From NCBI RefSeq assembly GCF_016481285.1, contig NZ_JAENBP010000001.1, forward strand, positions 124,001 to 188,000: 64,000 nt of DNA, given 5' to 3'. A program made the position numbers and the translations under genes. Numbering within the stretch: position 1 is the first letter of the stretch; each line of letters begins with the position of its first letter. Origin of the DNA: Streptococcus zalophi. Its GTDB lineage: Bacteria > Bacillota > Bacilli > Lactobacillales > Streptococcaceae. A model generated the notes under the pieces. It saw nothing but the letters and a program-made list of their open reading frames with translations, made no database searches and was not told the DNA's origin. Shown one piece after another: positions 56,462 to 64,000 of this stretch.

Positions 56462-57690
56462 TGGCCTTTACCGAACTTACAAAAGAAGAATTTCTCACTC
56501 ACATCAGATCCGTTCAGTACAAATCCTTTATGCAATCTGAAGAAATGGCTACGCTCTTTAGAAAAAGAGGCTATGAGGTATCATATGTTGGTTTAAAAGT
56601 TGAACAAGAGATCAAAGTGTCTGCACTAGTCTATATGATGCCAATGACTGGTGGCCTTCATATGGAAATCAATAGTGGTCCTGTTTCTTCTGATACACGT
56701 TTTTTATCTGAATTTTATAAGGGGCTAATAAGCTATGCCAAAGAAAAAGGGGCTCTTGAATTAATTGTAAAACCCTTTGATACCTATCAAACCTTTGATA
56801 GCGATGGTAAACCAACAAGTAAACCTAAAAAAGAATTGATAGAAATACTCACCAACCTAGGTTATCATCATGATGGTTTGTTGACAGGCTATCCTGGTGG
56901 TGAACCAGACTGGCACTATGTGAAAGATTTGAAAACCATCACTAGTGATCATCTGTTACAATCCTTTAGCAAAAAAGGCAAGCCACTTGTGAAAAAGGCA
57001 AAAACATTTGGTATCACTTTGAAAAAATTAAAACGTGACGAGTTGTCAATCTTTAAAGACATAACGGCATCTACTTCTGAAAAGTATGGCAATGTTGATA
57101 AACCACTTGATTATTATGAAGATTTCTTTGATAGTTTTAAAGATAAAGCAGAGTTTATGATAGCTACTTTAAACTTCAATACTTATCTACAACACTTGAA
57201 TCAAGATCAAGAAAAATTAAAGCAAAAAGTAGAACAGTTGCAGCAACGTTTTGAAAAAATACCATCTACCAAAACACAAAATCAATTGTCTGAATTACAG
57301 CAACAAATAGAAACATTTGATATCAGAAAAAAAGAAGCACAGCAGTTTATCACAGAATACGGTGATCAAGAAGTTGTCTTAGCTGGAAGTCTTTTTATCT
57401 ATACTAAACAAGAAGCAGTGTATCTCTTTAGTGGTTCCTATGTGGCATTTAATAAGTTTTATGCACCAGCACTGTTACAAGAATATGTTATGTTAGAAGC
57501 GATTAAAAAACATATTCCACTTTATAATTTCCTTGGTATTACGGGAGATTTTGACTATGAAGATGGGATTTTACGTTTCAAACAAAACTTTAATGGTTAT
57601 ATCACTCGTAAGATGGGAACTTTTAGATATTATCCTAGTCCATTTAAATTTAGACTACTGCAAGGAATTAAAAAGATTCTAGGCAGATAA
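56461..57690 (+). CDS. murN: FemAB-family transferase, MurN-like
   Basis: A 409-residue second Fem-type transferase with the same fold and a coiled-coil insert (NQDQEKLKQKVEQLQQRFEK). LFSGSYVAFNKFYAPALLQEYVML and FLGITGDFDYEDGILRFKQNFNGY are conserved. It should add the second residue of the cross-bridge. Its ATG overlaps the stop of the first gene (TAATG), with GAGGAG 9 bases upstream. Confidence 0.84.
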   Translation: MAFTELTKEEFLTHIRSVQYKSFMQSEEMATLFRKRGYEVSYVGLKVEQEIKVSALVYMMPMTGGLHMEINSGPVSSDTRFLSEFYKGLISYAKEKGALELIVKPFDTYQTFDSDGKPTSKPKKELIEILTNLGYHHDGLLTGYPGGEPDWHYVKDLKTITSDHLLQSFSKKGKPLVKKAKTFGITLKKLKRDELSIFKDITASTSEKYGNVDKPLDYYEDFFDSFKDKAEFMIATLNFNTYLQHLNQDQEKLKQKVEQLQQRFEKIPSTKTQNQLSELQQQIETFDIRKKEAQQFITEYGDQEVVLAGSLFIYTKQEAVYLFSGSYVAFNKFYAPALLQEYVMLEAIKKHIPLYNFLGITGDFDYEDGILRFKQNFNGYITRKMGTFRYYPSPFKFRLLQGIKKILGR

Positions 57691-57692
57691 AG

Positions 57693-57726
57693 AAAAAACA
57701 CTTGTTTTAAAACAAGTGTTTTTTTA
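57693..57726. terminator. Bidirectional terminator between murN and tpiA
   Basis: AAACACTTGTTTT and AAAACAAGTGTTT form a 13-bp palindrome with A and T tracts at both ends, between convergent genes. Confidence 0.88.
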
Positions 57727-57738
57727 TGATTCATTTGA

Positions 57739-58554
<816 letters not shown>

Positions 58555-58580
58555 TTAAAAGATTTATCTAGTAGCAACAG

Positions 58581-58613
58581 AAAAAAGCTCTATCAAGATA
58601 GAGCTTTTTTTAT
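58581..58613 (-). terminator. Intrinsic terminator after tuf
   Basis: AAAAAGCTCTATC-AA-GATAGAGCTTTTT has about 12-bp arms with A and T tracts on both strands; it follows the tuf stop by about 42 bases. Confidence 0.85.
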
Positions 58614-58654
58614 TTGTTGTCTGACAAATAATTGTTATCTGGGAACTTAATTTC

Positions 58655-59851
58655 TTAAGCTTCGATTTCTGAAACGATACCTGAACCAACAGTACGTCCA
58701 CCCTCACGGATTGAGAATGTTGTACCTTGTTCAACAGCGATTGGGTGAATCAATTCAACATCGATAGTCACGTTATCACCAGGCATAACCATTTCTGTAC
58801 CTGCTGGAAGTTCAATTGAACCTGTTACGTCAGTTGTACGGAAGTAGAATTGTGGACGGTAGTTGTTAAAGAATGGAGTGTGACGTCCGCCTTCTTCTTT
58901 AGAAAGGATATACACTTCACCTTTAAATTTAGTATGTGGATTGATTGAACCTGGTTTAGAAATAACTTGTCCACGCTCAATTTCATCACGTTGGATACCA
59001 CGAAGAAGAACACCGACGTTGTCTCCTGCAAGACCTTCGTCAAGTTGTTTACGGAACATTTCAACTCCAGTAACAACTGCTTTCTTTTTCTCTTCTTTAA
59101 TACCAACGATTTCAATTTCATCGTTAACACGAACAGTACCACGATCAATACGTCCTGATGCTACTGTACCACGTCCAGTGATTGAGAATACGTCCTCAAC
59201 TGGAAGAAGAAGCGGTTTGTCAGTATCACGTTCTGGTTCTGGAATATACTCATCAACAGTTTTCATCAATTCCATGATAACATCTTCTGCTGCTGTATCA
59301 CCTTCAAGCGCTTTAAGAGCTGAACCTTGGATAACTGGAAGATCATCTCCAGGGAATCCATATTCTGATAATAGGTCACGGATTTCCATTTCAACTAATT
59401 CAAGCAATTCTTCATCATCAACAAGGTCAACTTTGTTCATGAAGACAATAAGATGTTTAACACCAACTTGGCGTGAAAGAAGAATATGCTCACGAGTTTG
59501 TGGCATTGGTCCATCAGTTGAAGCCACAACAAGAATAGCTCCGTCCATTTGAGCAGCACCAGTAATCATGTTTTTAACGTAGTCCGCGTGTCCTGGAGCA
59601 TCAATATGTGCATAGTGACGAGACTCAGTTTCATACTCAACGTGTGCAGTATTGATAGTGATTCCGCGTTCGCGTTCTTCTGGAGCAGCATCAATAGAAG
59701 CGTAGTCTTTAGGCTGGTTTACAGCACTAGGAAGACGACGTGCAAGTACAGTTGTAATTGCTGCAGTTAGGGTAGTTTTACCATGGTCAACGTGTCCAAT
59801 TGTACCAATGTTAACGTGGGGTTTACTACGATCGTATTTTTCTTTTGCCAT
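58655..59851 (-). CDS. tuf: Elongation factor Tu
   Basis: A 398-residue GTPase: G1 [12 protein letters not shown]3 [10 protein letters not shown]4 NKVDLVDD, followed by two beta-barrel domains. It brings aminoacyl-tRNA to the ribosome. GGAGG lies 10 bases before the ATG. TTGCTT, 16 bases, TAAAAT (59949-59922, minus) with a TGT extension serves as promoter. Confidence 0.98.
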   Translation of the reverse strand: MAKEKYDRSKPHVNIGTIGHVDHGKTTLTAAITTVLARRLPSAVNQPKDYASIDAAPEERERGITINTAHVEYETESRHYAHIDAPGHADYVKNMITGAAQMDGAILVVASTDGPMPQTREHILLSRQVGVKHLIVFMNKVDLVDDEELLELVEMEIRDLLSEYGFPGDDLPVIQGSALKALEGDTAAEDVIMELMKTVDEYIPEPERDTDKPLLLPVEDVFSITGRGTVASGRIDRGTVRVNDEIEIVGIKEEKKKAVVTGVEMFRKQLDEGLAGDNVGVLLRGIQRDEIERGQVISKPGSINPHTKFKGEVYILSKEEGGRHTPFFNNYRPQFYFRTTDVTGSIELPAGTEMVMPGDNVTIDVELIHPIAVEQGTTFSIREGGRTVGSGIVSEIEA

Positions 59852-59921
59852 TTAGGAAAAGCCTCCAATAAAATATATTTTATAGATAGACCATACTTAC
59901 ACAGTCTAACTTTACCTTATT

Positions 59922-59949
59922 ATTTTAACAAATTACAGCGAAAAAGCAA
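59922..59949 (-). promoter_or_regulatory. tuf promoter
   Basis: TTGCTT, 16-base spacer, TGTTAAAAT with extended -10, about 70 bases before the tuf ATG. It lies just downstream of the anti-sigma stop codon. Confidence 0.6.
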
Positions 59950-59977
59950 GCCTTTTATAACTCTTTTAACAATTTCT

Positions 59978-60958
59978 TTATTTTGTCAGATGATGGTAAG
60001 GTTTTATTTCAACGGTTTGACCAATATTGGAAGCATAGATCCATTCTTTATTTTTCAGTGCTTCAAATTTTTCTGATTGCCCTGTTATAATAACGCCTGA
60101 AAATTTTGCTGTTCCACTATCAGGATTATTATTAATAAAACTTAGAACATCTTCTTTTATTTCAAATTGACCATTTTCCCAACCATAACTACTTTCAATC
60201 CATTGATTATCAAGTGCTGATTGTAGATTTTTGATAAAAACATCATAATTACTATCAAAATCAACACCATCTGGAGATTGATTAGGGTCTTCATATAATT
60301 TCATTCCATATAAATCACTTGGATAAAAATCAACCGTATCAAGATTACTTGTTGTCCCAATCCAATACCAATTAATCATTAAATTATCAGGAATCATGTT
60401 TCTTATTTCATCTAAAGTATAAGGTTTATCAAAGGTGACTGCCATTTCTATCGCTAGTCCCTTTAAATCAGATGAAAAAGTAATGTCTTGTGTTAATTGA
60501 TGATAACTATCTGAAGTATACTGGTGATTGATATTATAGAAATGAGGAAATTTATAATGACTAGCATGGGTATAACTTGACTGACCATCATCACCTTCTA
60601 ATAAGTATTCACCATGATTGTTATTGCGACTTACGTTCAAAGAATAGTAACCTTGGTAAGGTTCAAAAGGAACCTGAATACCATCAATATTCTTGTAGCG
60701 GTGTGACTCAAAAACACCTGTAAACTGGCTAGTAACATTAAAATGCCAATTACTATAATCAATATTGGGATAGGCAATTTCAGAAAGTAGAAGATACCTA
60801 TCTTTTAACTCCTCACCATGTTTTTTAGTTAGTTCATTCAATCCTTTATATCCTAAAAATAATAAAGCTAATACAACCAAAACGCTGGCACTAACCGTTT
60901 TAATAAATTGTTTGCGTTTATTTTTTTGAGCAATTTTTTCAAAAATGTTTATTTCCAT
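59978..60958 (-). CDS. Anti-sigma factor-like membrane protein
   Basis: A 326-residue protein with a short cytoplasmic N-terminus (MEINIFEKIAQKNKRKQF), one membrane helix (TVSASVLVVLALLFLGY) and a long outer domain. The outer domain includes HGEYLLEGDDGQS and the sequence TLDEIRNMIPDNLMINWYWIG. The layout and its overlap of about 20 bases with the sigma gene fit the sigma-factor-regulator (YhdL/RsiV-type) anti-sigma group. It should hold the sigma factor inactive until an envelope signal arrives. The signal is unknown. Confidence is high on role by position, moderate on subfamily. Confidence 0.75.
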   Translation of the reverse strand: MEINIFEKIAQKNKRKQFIKTVSASVLVVLALLFLGYKGLNELTKKHGEELKDRYLLLSEIAYPNIDYSNWHFNVTSQFTGVFESHRYKNIDGIQVPFEPYQGYYSLNVSRNNNHGEYLLEGDDGQSSYTHASHYKFPHFYNINHQYTSDSYHQLTQDITFSSDLKGLAIEMAVTFDKPYTLDEIRNMIPDNLMINWYWIGTTSNLDTVDFYPSDLYGMKLYEDPNQSPDGVDFDSNYDVFIKNLQSALDNQWIESSYGWENGQFEIKEDVLSFINNNPDSGTAKFSGVIITGQSEKFEALKNKEWIYASNIGQTVEIKPYHHLTK

Positions 60959-61451
60959 CGTTATATCCTTTCTGGAGTAATAATGTTTTCAATTGTTGTC
61001 GTCCTCGGTACAAATTTGTTTTGACTTGTGATTGACTCATACCAAGAAGCTTTGCTGTTTCTTTAATAGTAAAGCCTTGAAAGTAATAACAGTCTAAAAC
61101 CAGTTGATAACGTTCACTCAGTTCTTCAATGGCTTCATATAAGTAGGAATAACTATCATCGTCATATTTTAGCCAATCTTTTTCATTGAAAAAAGATTTT
61201 TGAATCAGCTCATGGTACTTTTTATCCCGTCTATAGCGATCAATATATAACCTAATCGCTGAGCGATAAAACCAAGAACGCAATTTATCAAGAGGGAGGA
61301 TAATCTCACTTTCAAGTAACTTCACTAAAATGTCTTGGGTAATATCAAGACTATCTTCTTTTGAAATAGTTGACTTTCTTAAATAAAAACTAACTTCTTG
61401 AGCTATTTTTACCAATTCAGTCTCATAAGCATCTAGTTTAATTATCCCCAC
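60939..61451 (-). CDS. ECF-type RNA polymerase sigma factor
   Basis: A protein of up to 170 residues with sigma region 2 (DITQDILVKLLESEIILPLDKLRSWFYRSAIRLYIDRYRRDKKYHEL) and region 4 (LSERYQLVLDCYYFQGFTIKETAKLLGMSQSQVKTNLYRGRQQLK). It has no region 1 or 3, as in ECF factors. It forms an operon with a membrane anti-sigma protein, and an ECF-like promoter lies upstream, implying autoactivation. The start is uncertain: a GTG at 61451 lies directly against an AAAGGGGG stretch. ECF factors are uncommon in streptococci. Confidence 0.88.
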   Translation of the reverse strand: MGIIKLDAYETELVKIAQEVSFYLRKSTISKEDSLDITQDILVKLLESEIILPLDKLRSWFYRSAIRLYIDRYRRDKKYHELIQKSFFNEKDWLKYDDDSYSYLYEAIEELSERYQLVLDCYYFQGFTIKETAKLLGMSQSQVKTNLYRGRQQLKTLLLQKGYNDGNKHF

Positions 61452-61465
61452 CCCCTTTCACTAAT

Positions 61466-61494
61466 ATAACGAATAAGATGATTAAAAGGTTACA
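61466..61494 (-). promoter_or_regulatory. ECF-type promoter of the sigma/anti-sigma operon
   Basis: TGTAACC (61494-61488), 16 bases, CGTTAT (61471-61466) on the minus strand, just upstream of the sigma gene. TGTAAC with CGT is the pattern used by several ECF sigma factors, and it does not resemble a sigma-A promoter. Confidence 0.6.
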
Positions 61495-61500
61495 AAACGT

Positions 61501-61527
61501 AAAAAAATCTGCCTAGGGCAGATTTTA
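61501..61527 (-). terminator. Intrinsic terminator after ftsW
   Basis: AAAATCTGCC-TAG-GGCAGATTTT is a perfect 10-bp hairpin with A and T tracts, starting 2 bases after the ftsW stop. It isolates the ECF operon from ftsW read-through. Confidence 0.88.
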
Positions 61528-61528
61528 A

Positions 61529-62779
61529 CTATTGATAATAATCTTCCTCATAATAAGTCTCATCAACATCTTCATAACTTTCTTCAATTTCACGATAAAT
61601 CTCTTCTCGTTTCTCATTGGCATCAATATTTAACACTAGTCCAATAGCAACAGACAAGACTAAAAGACTATTTCCTCCTTGAGAAAGAAATGGAAATGTT
61701 ACTCCGGTTGATGGAATTAAGCCTGAAACTCCTCCAACATTGACAAAGACTTGTGTTAATAATAACCCACCTACTCCAAGAGCTAAGATAGAATTAAAGG
61801 CATTTTTAGATTTGATACCAACCAAAAGAATTCTTAAAATCAAAAAGAATACCAAGGCAAGAATTAAACCAGCTCCAATTAAACCCAGTTCTTCTATAAC
61901 GATGGAAAACACAAAATCGGTATGTGCTTCTGGTAGATAACCTTTCTTTTCTATAGAATTACCAAGACCTCGACCAAACCAACCACCATTACTCATGGCA
62001 TAATAAGAATTGGCCAGTTGTAAACCTGCTCCTTGAGCATCTTGAAAAGGATCAAAGAAAGCTGAAAAACGTGAAGCGATATAACCGAAAATTGGAATTC
62101 TTTCAATAGTTTGAACACCAACAATCCCAATAAAACCAAGTATGGCAGCAGAAACAGCTGTTAAAGTGGTTAAAACTGCTGAAAACCATTTATAGCCAAT
62201 ACCACTAACACTGTACATTAAAATAACTGTTAGTAAAATGATAGTAGCGTTTCCCAAGTCAGGCATGGCAACTACTAAACCGATAAGTCCTGCCGAAATA
62301 AAACGCCAATCAACAAAACTTCTTGGCAAAAGATACCCTTTAGTCAGGGCTTGATAATCGTATACCTCAATTGATTTTTGTTCTTTGGCAAAACTATAGG
62401 CCAAATACCAGACCATTAAAAATTTTAAATATTCTGCCGGTTGAAAAGTGATTGGCCCAAGTGAAATCCAGCCATAAGCACCATTAACGCGTGGGAAAAA
62501 TCTTGCGGCAATTAGTAATATCATTTCAATAAAAAGAGCAAAACGCAATAGCGGTCCATTTTTTAAAAAATTTAATTTCAAGCGATAAATAAAGGTGATC
62601 GCTGCTAAACTGAGCACCAAAAATAAACTTTGATTTCTCACTAAACTAAACGGACTAACACCATCTTGAATCAAGTTGGCACTTGTTGTTGAATAAACAA
62701 TAATTAAACCAATAATAGACAAAGCTAGATAAGGTAATAAAATAGAATAGTTTAAGAGATGTCTTTTATCAATTTTCAT
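61529..62779 (-). CDS. ftsW: Septal peptidoglycan polymerase FtsW (SEDS)
   Basis: A 416-residue protein with ten membrane helices. FFPRVNGAYGWISLGPITFQPAEYLKF, PDLGNATI and GLGNSIEKKGYLPEAHTDFVFSIVIEELG are conserved in the SEDS family, with the GLIPSTGVTFPFLSQGGNSLL motif near the end. It makes glycan strands at the septum with its PBP partner. RodA is the alternative; the gene's place beside ppc supports FtsW, from memory of streptococcal gene order. AGGAG precedes the ATG at 62779. Confidence 0.9.
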   Translation of the reverse strand: MKIDKRHLLNYSILLPYLALSIIGLIIVYSTTSANLIQDGVSPFSLVRNQSLFLVLSLAAITFIYRLKLNFLKNGPLLRFALFIEMILLIAARFFPRVNGAYGWISLGPITFQPAEYLKFLMVWYLAYSFAKEQKSIEVYDYQALTKGYLLPRSFVDWRFISAGLIGLVVAMPDLGNATIILLTVILMYSVSGIGYKWFSAVLTTLTAVSAAILGFIGIVGVQTIERIPIFGYIASRFSAFFDPFQDAQGAGLQLANSYYAMSNGGWFGRGLGNSIEKKGYLPEAHTDFVFSIVIEELGLIGAGLILALVFFLILRILLVGIKSKNAFNSILALGVGGLLLTQVFVNVGGVSGLIPSTGVTFPFLSQGGNSLLVLSVAIGLVLNIDANEKREEIYREIEESYEDVDETYYEEDYYQ

Positions 62780-62889
62780 ATTTTCTCCTAAAAAGACGAA
62801 TTGTATGAGCATTATACCATTTTTAACACTCAATTGCTATGACCTTACAAACCAGACCAACCCAAGCACCAAAAGAAATAGTAAAAGCA

Positions 62890-64000
62890 TTAACCTGAAT
62901 TTCTAAGACCAGTGGCAATACCATTTATCGTGATATGGATTTGCTTTTCTTCCGCTTCACTAAGTTCTCCACGTCTCATGCGATTAATCAATTCAATTTG
63001 AACATAGTTTAAGACATTAAAATAAGGTAGGCGATAATCTAAACTTGACTTCAAATAAGGATTATCTTCTAGCAAATCTTCTCGTTTTTCAATAGCTAGA
63101 ATGGTATTTTTTGTTAGTTGCCATTCATCTAAAATGGTATGAAAAATATCACGAATACTCTCATCTTCGCACATTTGAGCATAACGAAAAGCAATATTCA
63201 TATTAGATTTTGAAAGCACCATATCAACATTTGATAATAACGATCTAAAGAATGGCCATTTTTCATACATGGCTTGTAATTTTTCAAGATTTCCTTCTTT
63301 TTCATCAATAAAGTGTTTAAAACTTGTTCCAACACCATACCAACCAGGGAACATCACCCGATTTTGAGACCATGAAAAGACCCATGGAATGGCTCTAAGT
63401 CCTGTAATTTCGGTGATAGTTTTTCGCGCGGCAGGTCTTGAACCAATATTTAGACTTGAAATTTCTCGAATAGGACTTGCTGCAAAAAAGTAGTCATAAA
63501 AATTAGGATGTCCAAAAACTAGATGACGATAATGATGATAGCTATCTTCAACAATAGCATCCATAATGTCTCGATACTCTTCTAATTCAGTGGAATCAAC
63601 AATTAACTGAGTAACCATACGATTTAAAGTAGCAGACATCAACATCTCTAGGTTATAATAAGCAGCATCTTTATTTCCATACTTATTCCCGATTACTTCA
63701 CCTTGTTCAGTCACACGAATATGGTCATTGATGGTACCAAAAGGTTGAGAGGTAATCGCTTCATAAGAAGGTCCACCACCACGACCTACTGTTCCACCTC
63801 TCCCGTGGAAAAAGGTAATTTTCGCCTTGTTTTTCTTACCAATTTCAGTTAATTCTTTTTGAGCTTTATAGAGTGTCCAAACCGATGATAAATAGCCACC
63901 ATCTTTATTACTATCTGAATAGCCAAGCATTATTTCTTGATAGTTTCGATGATGCTCTAACCATTTCTTGACCAAATCAATTGAGAGATAGTCATCCATA
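62890..64000 (-). CDS. ppc: Phosphoenolpyruvate carboxylase, C-terminal part
   Basis: The frame is open to the window edge, so the N-terminal part is missing; about 370 residues are seen. [50 protein letters not shown] sequence ([22 protein letters not shown]) and the C-terminal [14 protein letters not shown] are hallmarks of the enzyme. The last residues are the usual xNTG-like end, here RNSG. It makes oxaloacetate from phosphoenolpyruvate and bicarbonate. Confidence 0.96.
   Translation of the reverse strand, partial: MDDYLSIDLVKKWLEHHRNYQEIMLGYSDSNKDGGYLSSVWTLYKAQKELTEIGKKNKAKITFFHGRGGTVGRGGGPSYEAITSQPFGTINDHIRVTEQGEVIGNKYGNKDAAYYNLEMLMSATLNRMVTQLIVDSTELEEYRDIMDAIVEDSYHHYRHLVFGHPNFYDYFFAASPIREISSLNIGSRPAARKTITEITGLRAIPWVFSWSQNRVMFPGWYGVGTSFKHFIDEKEGNLEKLQAMYEKWPFFRSLLSNVDMVLSKSNMNIAFRYAQMCEDESIRDIFHTILDEWQLTKNTILAIEKREDLLEDNPYLKSSLDYRLPYFNVLNYVQIELINRMRRGELSEAEEKQIHITINGIATGLRNSG

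Noticed and set aside
58941..59552. A 203-codon plus-strand frame across tuf
   Set aside because: It is exactly antisense to EF-Tu, is very rich in Ser, Arg and Thr as expected of a mirror frame, and has no ribosome-binding site.

Overview
The window reads as AT-rich, low-GC Gram-positive chromosome, almost certainly a Streptococcus and most likely of the pyogenic group. I cannot fix the species; S. uberis or S. parauberis are guesses. The evidence is a Lys-type MurE, tandem MurM/MurN-like FemAB transferases, an LPXTG pullulanase with a KxYKxGKxW-type signal peptide, a CtsR operator at clpP, a CodY-like box at the liv operon, a programmed frameshift in prfB, and gene order such as ftsEX-prfB and ppc-ftsW...tuf-tpiA. 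No tRNA, rRNA, insertion sequence, integrase or CRISPR array was seen.

Layout. 1-2.4 kb: two translationally coupled DUF262 (GmrSD_N-type) genes, the second cut by the window edge. 2.6-10.7 kb: an accessory-looking run with a pseudouridine synthase, a membrane protein, a DsrE-like protein, a methyltransferase, an ABC exporter, small uncharacterised proteins, an HD-domain protein and a BcrAB/NatAB-type ABC pair. 10.9-11.2 kb: a tiny promoter-ORF-terminator unit. 11.1-17.5 kb: a carbohydrate locus (PTS EIIABC, RpiR regulator, GH13_18 phosphorylase, HAD phosphatase-like protein, glycerate kinase) whose combination points to glucosylglycerate use. 17.5-18.2 kb: non-coding, with a palindrome and a possible gene relic. 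18.2-28.6 kb: rlmD-like, an LCP-family gene, and the shikimate genes aroK, aroA, ylbF-like, aroC, aroB, aroE and aroD behind an RlmI-like methyltransferase. 28.8-31 kb: an LtaS-family enzyme. 31-35.6 kb: livFGMHJ. 35.7-44.3 kb: a DUF2129 protein, clpP, upp, murJ, murE, a metallo-beta-lactamase-fold hydrolase, ftsX, ftsE and prfB. 44.8-49.4 kb: a frameshifted cell-surface pullulanase. 49.5-52.4 kb: a P-type Ca/Mn ATPase behind a yybP-ykoY (Mn2+) riboswitch. 52.4-57.7 kb: a DUF1934 protein, an HD phosphohydrolase, a Cof-type HAD protein and two FemAB transferases. 57.7-64 kb: tpiA, tuf, an ECF sigma/anti-sigma pair, ftsW and the 3' part of ppc.

How the parts fit. Three themes recur. Cell-envelope genes are prominent: murJ and murE diverge from promoters that appear to share one -35 hexamer, and ftsEX, ftsW, murM/N, an LCP protein and an LtaS-family enzyme accompany them. 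Sugar uptake is under visible control: a cre-like site sits between the -35 and -10 of the pullulanase promoter. In the glucosylglycerate-like locus the regulator gene lies antisense inside the catabolic genes. Unusual initiation is also common: several genes (murE, the RlmI-like aro leader gene, the HD-domain gene, perhaps the pseudouridine synthase) have a -10 box only 6-7 bases before the start codon and no Shine-Dalgarno, so they are predicted to make leaderless mRNAs.

The most novel-looking items are the nested-regulator glucosylglycerate-type locus, the DUF262 pair, the ECF sigma module with its own ECF-type promoter, and the small unit at 11 kb. All functions are inferred from sequence alone.
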